From Undaria pinnatifida (taxonomy: Eukaryota > Sar > Phaeophyceae > Laminariales > Alariaceae): DNA of 64,000 bases. Positions within the stretch are counted from its first letter, which is position 1, and every line of letters begins with the position of its first letter. This document shows, piece by piece, positions 32,641 through 42,690 of the stretch. The notes below the pieces were generated by a model. It worked only from the letters and a program-made list of their open reading frames with translations, had not been told where the DNA came from and ran no database searches. The DNA lies in the NCBI GenBank assembly GCA_012845835.1, contig JABAKD010000021.1:5408477-5472476 (forward strand), read 5' to 3'. The position numbers were made by a program, and so were the translations under genes.

Positions 32641-33604
32641 GGGGGTTGCGTGGTTGGTCGGGTGTTGGGGAGCGTGCCCCTCATGGGTTCCGGTGTCTTT
32701 TGTAGTCCCTTGTCATGGCTCGAAGGCCAGGCTCAAAGGGTATTATGCATTATTTCCCTAAAGAGGATGCTATAGCACAAACATTACAGGGTTAGGCACG
32801 GTAGGGCACCGTTTTGCAGAGTAGTGGAGGGTAGTGAGATGAGGGGCGTCCTGCTTGTCCCGTCATCGTCACCTGCATTATCGCCCATTTATGATGGCCT
32901 TGGCGTGAATGTGACTTCCAATATCACGTGGTTTCACCTCAACCATGACATGGTTTCACGTCGAATCTATAAACTATTATTCTACGGAGGACACTTCATT
33001 ACAATATGGCCAGCAGATGCACTCCGGAATGGTTGGGAACACGCTCGGGAACGCGGGCTGGGAGAAACGGTCGAAAAGGGGAAAATAATACCGAGTGTTA
33101 TATCGTATTGGTCAAGTGCTACCACTTGTTGGGCTGTCGACGTAGGTGCTGTTGGTATGATATTGATACACTATTCTACGTACACACTGGTACATCGGCG
33201 TCGACCTCTGCGACATACATCCACACGCCCGAAACATTTTGCTGTCGCCGACAGCGTACGCTCCTATCTTTGCCGGACTACCACCAGCAAAATGATTCAC
33301 TGGAGCTGATCTGGGGATGCCTGGGGTGGCTCTGCTTGGTTGAGCCGACGAAGCAGACCAGCCGGCACCATCCACCTTCACAACGCGTCCATGCTTTCCA
33401 TGTCTCGTGCGTGCGCACAGGGAGTAGGCGAGAACAAATAACTCGCAGCCGCTGACGTATTTTCCAATCGTGTCTGCAAGTGAATTTGTTCTCGCCTTAT
33501 GGTTAGTTGTAAAAGTACTACAACTAGTCTACGTGTACAACTATATTAATTATTCCCAGGCAAATTTTTTGGGAATTTTTTATGGTTAAAAAACAAAATG
33601 TATG
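32641..33604. other. Left flank of the YR element, no supported gene
   Basis: Plus frames at 32824-33309 and 33006-33455 overlap in different registers with no recognised motif. A GGTTGGGAACACGCTCGGGAA phrase near 33034 echoes the minisatellite to the left. Nothing else is seen. Confidence 0.3.
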
Positions 33605-33975
33605 AACGTCGGAACAGTGTGGAGTTTGGCGGAACGAAGAGGAAGGAACGAAATATTGGAGAACTGGGTAGGGGTGGTTCCAGGGGTGGGAATGACGGGA
33701 ACGATAGGAGGACCTCAGCAGCAGAAAGTTAGCACAGCAGTAGCACATCAGCGGCGCGTATCGGATACAACAACCGGTAGAGGTTGAAGGAGGTAGCGAC
33801 AGCGCAGAAGCGACAACAGTAACACATTAGCGGCGAGTATCGGATACAACAACCGGTAGAGGTTGAAGGAGATAGCGACAGCGCTGCAGCGACAGCAGCA
33901 GCGGTAGCAATAGGGAGAAGATTGGCGTTAGGAGCATAGGGGGGTAGAGAGCCGGCACGGGGAGACACCAATCGA
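33605..33975 (+). repeat. YR element repeat A1
   Basis: Begins ACGTCGGAACAGTGTGGA and contains ATTGGAGAACTGGGTA, AGGACCTCAGCAG, GATACAACAACCGGTAGAGG, GCATAGGGGGGTAGAG and ends in ACACCAATCG. All these blocks recur in order in A2. An internal direct duplication of about 80 bp (the CGTATCGGATACAACAACCGG block twice, at about 33757 and 33837) is present here but not in A2, so A1 is longer. Confidence 0.8.
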
Positions 33976-33991
33976 AATATAAGACGCAATC

Positions 33992-34522
33992 ATGGCTGGA
34001 AGGGAGTTGTACGAGAACATGTCATCCTCACAGGAACGGGAAGTAGGCTTCCAGGCGAAGATCAGAAAGCTGCGGGTGGAGCTGGAAGAGACGGAGCGCA
34101 TGAGGAAAAGAGGACTGGAGAGGAGGGAAAACACAAGGGGAGCGAAGGAGAGCGTCGATGAGGTGTGGGAGGTACGAAAGCCAGTGGACCAGATAGCAGG
34201 CTCTCAGAAGCAGGGTAACGGTCAGAACCAATTTCTTGAAGAACTGGGCAAGGAGAGAGACGGGGGTGAAGGTAGAAGGGCGGAAGAGAGGTGGAAAGCA
34301 ATATTTGAGAGCGAGGTCGAAGAGGAGGTTGGCAGTAGAATACGCGCGAGAGAACCGAGTAAGGACATGGCTGACGAAATGGATGAACTCGCAAGTAGCC
34401 CACAACAGCAAGGGCGGCACAAGGAGACGCGGGGGCATGACACGCACTTCCAGCCGGAGGAATGGCGAGACATGGGCCACCCCTGCGAACACAGGGGGGT
34501 TTCATATGACACTGAGGCCTAG
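33992..34522 (+). CDS. YR element gag-like protein, N-terminal coiled-coil part (176 residues)
   Basis: ATG follows A1 by 16 bp. The frame begins MAGRELYENMSSSQEREVGF and is dominated by charged helical sequence (KIRKLRVELEETERMRKRGL near residues 23-45, and RAEERWKAIFESEVEEEVGS near 95-115), predicting a coiled coil. It ends at TAG 34520-34522 after a more polar tail. The frame is intact for 176 codons, unusual in this otherwise broken element. Position right after the 5' repeat and composition suggest the first ORF (gag-like). No zinc knuckle is visible. Confidence 0.5.
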   Translation: MAGRELYENMSSSQEREVGFQAKIRKLRVELEETERMRKRGLERRENTRGAKESVDEVWEVRKPVDQIAGSQKQGNGQNQFLEELGKERDGGEGRRAEERWKAIFESEVEEEVGSRIRAREPSKDMADEMDELASSPQQQGRHKETRGHDTHFQPEEWRDMGHPCEHRGVSYDTEA

Positions 34523-34546
34523 GAGGGGAGTGGCAGAACGAGACAA

Positions 34547-36390
34547 ATGTTACTCTCAAAGAATTCAGCTGAACCACGGAGCCAAAGCCAAGAAGACGGG
34601 AGATGGGAAGCAGGAGGCAGGGGCCAACAAATAGAACCCACAGCTGAGGGCGGCTACTGGAGGCAGATGAGACGGGAAGACAGGGAAGGGTGGGAAGGAA
34701 GGAGCGAAGGTCCGATCACGGAACCTACAGCCGAATACGGTTATTGGGAGGATAGGACGGGAGGGCCGGAACAGGGAGCGTGGATGCAGGGAGGGAAAAG
34801 GAAAACGCTAGCATCGGGATAGGAGAGTAGAGGGTGGCTGGTGGCTTAGTGGGAAAAGGGGTAGGGGCGCACGGACGGGGCAACTAGCCGAAGACGGCTC
34901 CTGGGGGACGATGAGAGGAAGGGCCAACGGGGCGCGAGGATGGAAGGACAAGGAGGCGGCACCGGGGTGGGAAGGACGAGAAAGGTTTGGGGGGGCTGGG
35001 TGGAAGTGGAGCGGACAGGGACACGGGGCCAAGCAGCTACTTCAGGGAGCCAGAACCATCATCATGGGCGGAGGTGATGGGCATGGGCATGGGCATGTGA
35101 GGGGTAATCAGGGCAGACGGAGGAGTACCCCAATGGGGTTCGGTGAAGGAACGGGACATGTTATCGCTGTGCAGTGAGCGGTTCTTTGTGAACAGGAAAG
35201 AGGAAGGGGACCTGATGCGTTTTTTCGACCCGGGCACGACCATATATTCGAGAACAGAGAAGTCGGGGAAGCGCCCGAGTGTTGGTTGGACAGCTTTGCC
35301 AGACAGGGTGGAGGCTACGTTGGGTGTAATTTTGTACATAGCGAAACTCGCGACGGACGCGCACACGAAGATGGGACAGGCAGCGCTAGACCGGGTGTAG
35401 AATCAATGGGAGAAACCGTTCCACAGCCTGAAAGAGGGGGTTTACCACTTTTTTGTAACGAACAGGAGAGTTTTAGAGCCGGAGTACTTCCAGGATGAGT
35501 TCGGGACGCGGTTTAATGTGGACTTAGCGGAGTTAGAGGAAGACGTGCGGAGGGGAAATACGTGGCTGACGGCGGAAGAGGCCGGGCCCGTACCAGTCCC
35601 GGAGTTTAAGGCAACGCGGGCGTGGCTGGACATGGCGCCACTATACATGAAGGGGAGGAGTGAGTGTAGGGCTAGGGGAGAGATAGGGGGGGGGGCAGAG
35701 GGTAGGAAGAAGACAACCGGCGAGAAGAAGGGGGGCGGGGGCGGAGGGGTGCAGCAGGAGAACGCAAAGGTGAGGAAAGGAAGGATGTGAGGGGAAGCAG
35801 GGAGTGTTACATCTTTAAGAACGGCAATATCTTCCCGTACATGGAGAAGTGGGGGGATCGCAAGTTCGAACACGGGCGCGAGAAGGGAAGGAAAGACGAG
35901 CGAGAGGGAGGGGGGAAGGGTTGAGAAGCGGGCAGCCCCGAGGGGGGAGGGGGAGGGGGTGTTGGCGGGGAGGAGAAGAACAAGAAGAACGAATTAAGAT
36001 ACTGGTCTTGCCAGAGCGCAGGGTCAACAACGTACGATTTCGGACGGGTGGACGAACGCAAGCACAGCGAGGGTCACCTTGTGGACCCGAAAAGCTGAAA
36101 GACCAATATCGAGAGGCGGCCGACACCGGGGTCAGTCAGACCGATCAATTCACGTGATAAAAAACGGGTTCGGGGCGGGGGGGGGCGTAGGGGCGAAAGA
36201 CCAGAGAGGAACAGGAACAGAAGGAGGGGACGGAAAAGGGGGAGGCAATAGGTTACGAAGAGGATAAGGAAACACGCGGGAAAGGGCGTGCAAGCGGAAG
36301 GGGCAAAGGAGAGTATGGAAAAGGAGCCGTACAGGACCAGGAAGAACGTACTTGTGGCATTGGGGCGGAAAGGCGGTGAATAAGAAGTAC
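34547..36390 (+). pseudogene. YR element gag-like continuation, frameshifted
   Basis: 34547-34822 carries a repeated EPTAEGGYW / EPTAEYGYW motif with charged spacers. 34911-35177 is Gly/His-rich (GGGDGHGHGHVRGNQGRR). From 35143 one frame runs to 35788 through a single TAG at 35398. It includes LSLCSERFFVNRKEEGDLMR, VGWTALPDRVEATLGVIL, FHSLKEGVYHFFVTN, VLEPEYFQDEFGTRFNVDL and AELEEDVRRGNTWLTAEE, a coherent helical domain of about 170 residues that I take as the capsid-like part. Downstream Gly/Arg/Glu-rich frames (35849-36267) have no motif. Extreme G-richness of the plus strand creates long Pro/Ser-rich minus frames that are shadows. Confidence 0.5.
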
Positions 36391-36395
36391 TGAGG

Positions 36396-36651
36396 AGTCG
36401 TTCTAAGGTGGCCTCTTCAAATTTTCTTTAATGAAATCGCCGGTTTCAAGACCAGCTCCCGGTCGTATCTCCTGGAATACGGTGTGTGTCTCTCGACACC
36501 CTCCCCGACGTCATCGAGATCGATAGGCCTTTGCACCAAAGAAAATTTATGAGTACGGTTTTTTCAATAGCATCCTTCCTCGTGTCGAGAAGCCATGAAA
36601 CGTTCGTTGAAGAAAATCGCTGGTTTCATGGGGGCTATCGCGGAATCAGTC
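36396..36651. mobile_element. MITE family M1, copy 2, nested in the YR element
   Basis: The left terminus AGTCGTTCTAAGGTGGCC is degraded and the right GGGCTATCGCGGAATCAGTC better kept. The interior matches copies 1 and 3 (CGGTTTCAAGACCAGCTCCC, GGTCGTATCTCCTGGAATAC, GCATCCTTCCTCGTGTCGAG, GAAAATCGCTGGTTTCATGG). Its position between the gag-like and RT regions shows it inserted after the YR element. Confidence 0.78.
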
Positions 36652-37049
36652 TGAGCTGGCAAAATGGGGGCAGAGCGACGACGGCCAGGCCGCGGGCTCA
36701 AAGAACCAGGGGTGTATGAAAAAGTGGCCGCGCAAAGAACCAGGGGAGGGAGGTGCAGCAACGAGGCCGTACACGATCAAGCCGGGAGGGAACGCGGCAA
36801 CAGGCTACGCAAAGGGAAGGGGGGGGAAGTGGGCGGTGATTGGCTCGTACATGACCAAGGGGGAGGGGGACGCGGCAACGAGGCCGGGCAAAGAACGGGG
36901 GGGGGGCGGAGGCGGCAACGGAGCCGTACAGAACCTGGCGGGGCGGGAGCGGGTCCAGGGGGCTGCACAAAGACAAAGGGGGGGAAGCGGACGATGACGG
37001 GACCGCACACGTTCACAACCGGTGACCTTTCGGCAACGGGGTCGGAGGG

Positions 37050-38280
37050 ATGGGACGTAGAGAAGGGGCGACGCACGAGGGGGGAATGACAGATCGTAGC
37101 AACGGGACTGCGTACGAGTTCAAGCGCGAGGAACGGGAGGCGGTCCTCATGTGGAGGAGCGCGCTAGGGCGCCTGGAGAAGACAGGGGCAGACGCAGACG
37201 AACGAGATCGACTGTTGGGGGTCGTGGCTAGGTTGGTTGGGAGAAGAGAGGGGACGTAGGGAAGGTGGTGTGGGCTTTAGGTGGAGAGCTGCTCGCACCA
37301 CATATTGACGTAGAGCAAGTGAAGAATGTTTTCGGGGAACAACACCAGATCGACCAGTTCGCACTGCTGGAACAGATGGCGAGGGTAGGCGCGCCGGTGG
37401 ATGTGGCACCAGGAGGTAAGGTAATCTCGAGCGGGAACTGGCATAAGGGAACCGAAGCAGCGCCAGACGACACGTGGTCGAGGTGTAGGAGAACCCAGTG
37501 GGAGACGTCAAGAAGGTAAGAGCGATCGTGATGCCGGTGAGACTATCGCGGAGAGTGCGAGGATCAATCCGGTGAGGGTGGTGGAAGAAAAAGGGAAGAG
37601 GAGGATAGCCTATGATTCGACGTTCAGCAGCAAACCGGAGCAACGGGGGGGGGGCGGGGGGCGACCGGCTAACAACACGACGTACTCGGTCCAGATTCCG
37701 GAACGCCACCTGATGGATGTGATGGGCCAAAATATCAAGAGGGCGCTGGGGCTGCGGGACAAATTCGAGATAAGTGAAAGTATCCTGATACAGAAGATAC
37801 ACGTGAAGAGCGCTTTTTGGCAGGTGGGAGTGGACGCAACAGGGGCAGAAACCTTCTGGTACGTGCGGAGAGGGTATTTGTTTATCGACTTGCGGTTGCA
37901 GTTGGGATGAAGGGGGAGCCCAGGGTGGTAAAAAGTGATCGCCAGCGCGATCCAGCAGGCACAGCGGCAGACGACAAAGGCATCGGCGACGGTCCTAGCC
38001 GCGGCAAGGACGCCACAGCGCATGTCCGAGTCGCGGGGCGTACGGGTTGTAGCGGTAGAGCCGCTGCCACGGGGCTGCATAGTCGAGGAGGTGGAGAGGG
38101 GAGGGGAGCAGGACCCAGCGTGGGTCGTCTTCCTCATGGATGATGCGGTTTCGGTGGAATTGCAGTAAGAAGCAGAGGGGGGAAGGTGCTGAGCGCTGTC
38201 GCAGGCACTGGCGTCGAATCACCACCAGGCGATGGGAGAAAGAGCAGCGGGGGAGGAGTGTCTGCTATCAATTAAGAAGG
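37050..38280 (+). pseudogene. YR element reverse transcriptase, decayed
   Basis: Frames in order: REEREAVLMWRSALGRLEKT (37110), a linker frame with APHIDVEQVKNVFGEQHQID (37297), then KGKRRIAYDSTFSSKPEQ (37592). Next come MDVMGQNIKRALGLRDKFEI (37712), KIHVKSAFWQVGVDATGAET (37794) and YLFIDLRL (37874). Last are VIASAIQQAQRQTT in the next frame and VVFLMDDAVSVELQ at about 38124-38165, the RT catalytic Asp pair (codons 38139 and 38142) in an MDD form. In the KIHVKSAFW motif a His (codon 37800) stands where RTs of this group have the first catalytic Asp, so activity would be lost even in frame. Several frameshifts and a TAA after VELQ follow. The segment 36652-37049 is G-rich with only shadow frames. 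Confidence 0.75.
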
Positions 38281-39260
38281 TGACGGATCCCCCCCCCCCC
38301 GACAGCAAATATTGGGCTGTGACCTACACACGGGGAGAATGACGATATCCTTACCGGGATGCAAGATCAATGACCGACGGGAGATGCTAAAAGAATGACC
38401 CGAGGAGAAAAGCAAGGCAACAAGACGGGCGGTCCTCGTGTTAGCTAGCAAACTGCACCACGTGGCGCGCATGGGCAGACCAGGCCGGTATTTCGTGCGG
38501 CGGCTTCTGCCGCGCAAGCTGCATCTGAACGGGCAGACGAAATGGGGAGGGGGGGGGCTGGAGAAAGGGCAGGGAGAAGACAGAGGGAGTGAGGGTTTTT
38601 AAACTGATGGAAGTGTTCATGGCAGCTGTGGAGTGGTGGAGATGGTGCGCTTGGCGGTTAGAGTGGATGGGGTTGGTGGCGCTGTTCTTCCGGTTCGTGA
38701 AATAGCCTCACAGAAGGACCTGGTTTTTCGACGCATCATTCGATGCGGTAGAGGGGCTATGCCTGGAGACGGGGGCGCAATGGAGGTACAACCTGACCGA
38801 GGAAGAGAGAACGAGGACGATTAGGAGCAGGAGGGGGGAGCACGTGAACAGGGTGTCCTTTAATGTTCTGGAGCTGCTCGGGATGGTAATTACGGCATTC
38901 GTGATTATCGTGATCAGGAAGGATAGGCCGGGGATGGTGGGAGAGCCAGTGCTGATGAGGGGGGACAGCTCGTTGGCGGTTCAGAGGGTGAAGAATTGCA
39001 AAGGGAAAAAATGGGAAGTGAGTTCGGGAGTGATGATGAGAGTTTTGGGGGTGTTACAGCAAATAGGCGGGTGGTGTTTCCAGGCAAAGCACGTGCGGGG
39101 GGGTGGAGAACGGGTTAGCAGACGGGATAACGAAGTAGAAGGAAGACGAAATCCAATCAAGGCTGACAAAATAATGCCCCGCCGTCTGGTGGCAAGCCCA
39201 GGAGCTTATAGCGGAAGGAGAGGGGACGTGCTCGGAGACTTTGCGCTCGGCTACGGACGT
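38281..39260 (+). pseudogene. YR element connection region and RNase H domain
   Basis: A broken frame at 38440-38525 keeps KLHHVARMGRPGRYFVRR-like fragments of the RT thumb/connection. The RNase H part is nearly continuous from 38727 with a single frameshift: FDASFDAVEGLCLETG (Asp codon 38730), FNVLELLGMVITAFV (Glu codon 38871), VLMRGDSSLAVQRVKNCK (Asp codon 38964) and GGWCFQAKHVRGG. These are the D-E-D residues and fold of RNase H1-type domains. The final Asp, expected in a following motif, is unclear (RRDNEVEG). The fragment at 183-250 of this window is a second copy of this domain. Confidence 0.72.
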
Positions 39261-40510
39261 GGGTGAGTTGCGAAGTCGAGTCGAAAGACGTATGCGCAAG
39301 GTTGGAGAATGTGGGCGAGTTGGAGGATGATGAGGGGGAAAGGGAGCTGGTTGGAGAAGGAGCTGGACGAGTGGGAGTTGGTGGAGGAGCTGACAGAGTT
39401 TATGGCCTACTACTGCGCGGAAAGGAAGAATACGGAGGCGACCGTGGCAGGGAAGTTGATGGCAGTAAACGTTTATCACGAGCATTGGGGGGGGCTGTCT
39501 CTGCCGCTGCAGCATTTCAGCATTTAGGCGGAGAAGAAAGGAATCAGCAGGGCTCATACAGAAGCGGGGAACAAGGCACGGGAAAGGAGGCCGCTGAAGT
39601 CGGAGATGATCAGAAAAGAAAGGAAGAATACGGAGGCGATCGTGGCGGGGGAGTTGATGACAGTGAACGTTTATCACGAGCATTGGAGGGGGCTGTCTCT
39701 GCCGCAGCAGAATTTCAGGATTAAGGCGGTGAAGAAAGGAATCAGAAGAGCGCATTGCAGAAGCGGGGAATAAAGCACGTGAAAGGAGGTCGCTGACGTG
39801 GGAGATGATCAGAGTGGTGGAGGAGAGTGTCGGCGCGTAAGGGGTAGGGGGGAGGATCGTGTGGATCGGGCTGGTCTTGCCGCAACAGCTGTTGCTGACG
39901 GCCTTGGAACTGTTCGCAGAGGAAGGAGGGAAGGTGCACGAGATGTGGCCTTCTTCGAGAAAGGGGCGCACCTGGGACCGGGAAGGAGGAAGGCGGCGGA
40001 TACGGTGGAGATCCGTTTCAACGGGGGAAAAGGAGACCAGGGGAGAAAAGGCGCGGAAGCCGTGAGAACAAAAGGAACCGGGGGGGCGTGGAGTAGGCCC
40101 GGAAGGGAACGAAGTGGACCGGATGGTGGAGCTGGTAGGCTATTATGGGCAGACGGTTCCGGGGGGGGAGAGCGCCCCGTTGATGGCATACAGGAGCGGG
40201 GGAAGGTGGACGGCATGGACGAAGGGGCAAGCGACGTTTTGCTTAAAGAGTGGGCTGAGAGAGAGTGCGGAGGAAATGGAAGGAGCAAGAGAGGGGGGCA
40301 GTGGGAGAGCTGGTTCAAGAGGAATTCGCGCTACACTTGGAAAGCGACAAGGCTGGCAGGGATGGGAGCACAACCGTCGGTGATCCAGAGAGAAGGAAGG
40401 TGGGTGTCGCAGGCATTCATGGGGTACGTGGGATCGAATATGGAAGACCCCCTTTGGGTGTCAAGGATACTGGTAGGGAGGTCAAGAGCGCCTAGCCGAC
40501 AGCCGGGGCA
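39261..40510 (+). pseudogene. YR element tyrosine recombinase, decayed, with an internal duplication
   Basis: ERKNTEATVAGKLMAVNVYH then HWGGLSLPLQHF at 39420-39527 is repeated as ERKNTEAIVAGELMTVNVYH and HWRGLSLPQQNF at 39625-39720, a tandem duplication of about 200 bp in the N-terminal DNA-binding part. Catalytic-domain pieces follow in different frames: LLLTALELFAEEGGKVHEM (39887), SAPLMAYRSGGRWTAWTKGQ (40171), EEFALH (about 40319) and LAGMGAQPSVIQREGRWVSQ (40354). GYVGSNMEDPLWVSRIL (40421) carries the candidate catalytic Tyr. The H-x-x-R motif expected right after FALH is replaced by LESDKAGRD because of small indels. The recombinase is therefore dead in this copy. Confidence 0.65.
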
Positions 40511-40575
40511 AGGGACAAGATGGGGACGCGAGGGGTAGAAAAGGGTAGGTGCGGTCGTAGAACGCGACGTGCGAA

Positions 40576-40790
40576 TGGGCTTCTGGTTGTTGAGGTTATG
40601 TGTCGGGGGTAGAGGGCAGGTCAGCCACGTAAAAAGCCGGGAGAAAGAGCGGGGGAGGAGGGCGGGGGGGGAGGGCAAAGGAAACGGGACGAGGGAGAGC
40701 GTCAGTCCCCCCTACCCCCCCCTCCCCGTAAAGAACGCCGTGGTAAACATGAACACGCATATTTTCGTGAAAAAGAGACCACAATGGAAA
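40576..40790 (+). repeat. YR element repeat B1
   Basis: Contains TGGTTGTTGAGGTTATGTGT, AGAGGGCAGGTCAGCCACGT, GAAACGGGACGAGGGAGAGC, a C-rich run, GAACGCCGTGGTAAACATGA and CGCATATTTTCGTGAA. All recur in the same order in B2 at 41240-41452. Confidence 0.82.
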
Positions 40791-41090
40791 AACGTCGGAA
40801 CAGTATGGAGATTGCCGGAACTACGAAGAGATATAGGAATATCGGAGAACTGGGTAATAGGAGGGGGGTTGTTTCAGAGTGAAAAATGACGGGAAAAATA
40901 CGAGGACCTCAGCGGCTATGAGGTAGCAAAGCAGCAGCACAGCAGCAGCGAGTACCGGATTCAACAACCGGTAGAGGTAGAAGGAACCAGGGACCAGGCA
41001 GCAACAACAGCAGCAGTGGTAGCAATAGAGAGAAGATCGGTGGTAGGATCATAGGGGGGTAAAGAGGCAGTACGGGGAAACACCAATCGC
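40791..41090 (+). repeat. YR element repeat A2
   Basis: Starts AACGTCGGAACAGTATGGAG directly after B1 and matches A1 through GAGAACTGGGTAA, GAGGACCTCAGCGG, ATTCAACAACCGGTAGAGGT, ATCATAGGGGGGTAAAGA and ACACCAATCG. It lacks the 80-bp internal duplication of A1. Confidence 0.82.
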
Positions 41091-41239
41091 AATCTCCCAC
41101 CCACCCGGCCCAATTTTGTCAGGAGTGGGAGGGCTAACGCGGAGGTGAGGGGGTGGGGGGCGTGGGGAGGACGGGAAGGAAGGGCAGGGGTTAATTCATT
41201 GCTCTTCCTGTTTTTGTATATTGGTTCCTTCGTGGGGCG

Positions 41240-41452
41240 GGGGGGGGGGGTTGTGGTTGTTGGGGTTATCTGTCGGAGTAGAGGGCGGGTCAGCCGTGTA
41301 CAGTAGACGGGGAATGGAGCGGGGGGGGGGTGGGGGGGGGGAGGGAAACGGGACGAGGGAGAGCGCCAGTTTCCACCCCCCCCCCCCCCCCCTTGCCCCT
41401 CCCCCGCGGAGAACGCCGTGATATTTATGAGCATGCATATTTTCGTGAAGTG
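41240..41452 (+). repeat. YR element repeat B2 (3' end of the element)
   Basis: Matches B1 from TTGTGGTTGTTGGGGTTATC to GCATGCATATTTTCGTGAA. A poly-G run near 41322 and a C-run of about 18 at 41377-41394 are longer than in B1. The sequence after 41455 (AATACAGCATTTC...) is unique and marks the right boundary. Confidence 0.8.
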
Positions 41453-41743
41453 GGAGGTCAAATACAGCATTTCTTATCGACTCATAGCTGAAGTTAATAT
41501 AATAAGTATCACAACGGCGGGGGGGGGGGGGTTAACACAGCTAAAATAATGTAAACAGACAACCAAATTCTACATGCATGCCTTTAAAAATAGATTACTG
41601 TCTGCTGCAGCTGTTACATCCAAAGTTGATATGAATTAAGGCCCAAATTGGAGTAATCCAGTTGCATCCATAGTCGTCATATCATATAGATTTTCATGTG
41701 TCAAAAATAATTTCAAGCATTATTTGAGTCGACTCGTCATATA
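41453..41743. other. Spacer, nothing recognised
   Basis: AT-rich, with a G-run at about 41519-41531. No gene and no repeat termini. Confidence 0.4.
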
Positions 41744-42690
41744 CATGGGAAAAAAAGAATACAACTGACGATGGAAAATGGGGTGGGAACTTCTGCCACT
41801 TTGGTGAGTTGTGGGATAGGAAAACCTGTGTGCGAACGTCGGTATGGGATGGGAACAACTGGGAGGACGGCGGGCCGGGAATCAGTCGGGACGGGAACAA
41901 TATGCCTTAAGTCGTGACGGTAGACGGCGGGAACAGAGCCCAAGGTCGGGAAGGGGTCGGGAAGTCGCGTACGGGAACGAAATACACTCGGGATTAACGT
42001 TCTCGTCTCGACCACATTTTCCTGACCCGCCCATTACCGCGCGTACCCTTGGGAAATTCATCAATATAGAAACATCCATATTGTATCTATCTGAAAACCC
42101 CAACAACTACGGGTACATGTACGTATATCTCGTCACCGAGCACGTGAGCATCCTCAACAACCCCTCCGCTTTTTTCTGCTCTGGGAACGAAACAACCCAC
42201 AGCATCGCTCGTCATACCCCAGTGATCCAAAACAAGATCATCATGTATTCAAAACTCAGTAGTACTCTCAAAACCCAAATACCACACAAGAATCGAAACT
42301 CAGATTCAATCCAAAATAGTAGAACTGCAAGCGTACGCGCGGTCATGGTTGGGTCGGAAAAATGTGCTCGAGTCGGGAATTGGTCGGGACGGGAACGGGA
42401 ATCACGATGCATTTCGTTCCCGACCACGACTGTCCGATCCGTTCCCGACCTCGGCATCTGTTGCCACCATCTATCGTCCCAACTTACGGCATCTTGTTCC
42501 CGTCGCGACTGTTTCCCGTCCCGCCGTGTTGTCGATTCCCGAGTTTTCCCGTCCCGCCGTCCGCCCAGTTGTTCCCATTCCATCCTGACGTTCGCACCCA
42601 ATTTCTCCCATTTCGCAACTCATTCAAGTGCCAGATGTTTCCATCCCATTTACTATATGGGTTGTGTATTTTTTTCCATCATGTGACTAG
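41744..42690. mobile_element. Foldback element with arms of about 300-360 bp
   Basis: The left arm (41744-42050) and the right arm (about 42325-42690) are reverse complements at the ends (ATGGGAAAAAAAGAATACAA versus the complement of TTGTGTATTTTTTTCCATCA). They also match through the middle (GGGAACAACTGGGAGGACGG-type and TTCCCGACC words) and at their inner borders (TACCGCGCGTACCC and GTACGCGCGGTCATG). Frames on opposite strands of the two arms encode similar Pro/Ser/Phe-rich peptides, a by-product of the inverted repeat. The 275-bp centre is unique. The 280-codon plus frame across it is not a gene. Confidence 0.72.

Larger units (their letters stand above)
33605..41452 (+). mobile_element. 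YR retrotransposon with split direct repeats (Ngaro/PAT-like), A1-ORFs-B1-A2-B2
   Basis: Segment A1 (33605-33975) recurs as A2 (40791-41090), and segment B1 (40576-40790) recurs as B2 (41240-41452). Thus the order is A1, coding region, B1, A2, B2. This split-direct-repeat layout characterises Ngaro/PAT-type elements, which integrate with a tyrosine recombinase and make no target duplication. The coding region holds gag-like, RT, RNase H and recombinase remnants in that order on the plus strand. An M1 MITE sits at 36396-36651. Total length is about 7.85 kb. Stops and frameshifts throughout make it inactive. A 150-bp segment between A2 and B2 has no partner that I could see. Confidence 0.78.

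Noticed and set aside
34028-34577. Minus frames of 154 and 171 codons opposite the YR gag-like ORF
   Set aside because: The plus frame has a start just after A1 and coiled-coil composition; the minus frames are Leu/Pro/Ser-rich shadows.
39054-39971. 305-codon minus-strand frame, one of the longest open frames in the window
   Set aside because: It lies opposite the recombinase/RNase H remnants in G-rich DNA. Its Pro/Leu/Ser-rich sequence and internal repetition mirror the plus-strand duplication, so it is a composition shadow.
41844-42686. 280-codon plus frame
   Set aside because: It spans both arms and the centre of a foldback element. The two arms give near-mirror low-complexity peptides, as expected from an inverted repeat, not a gene.
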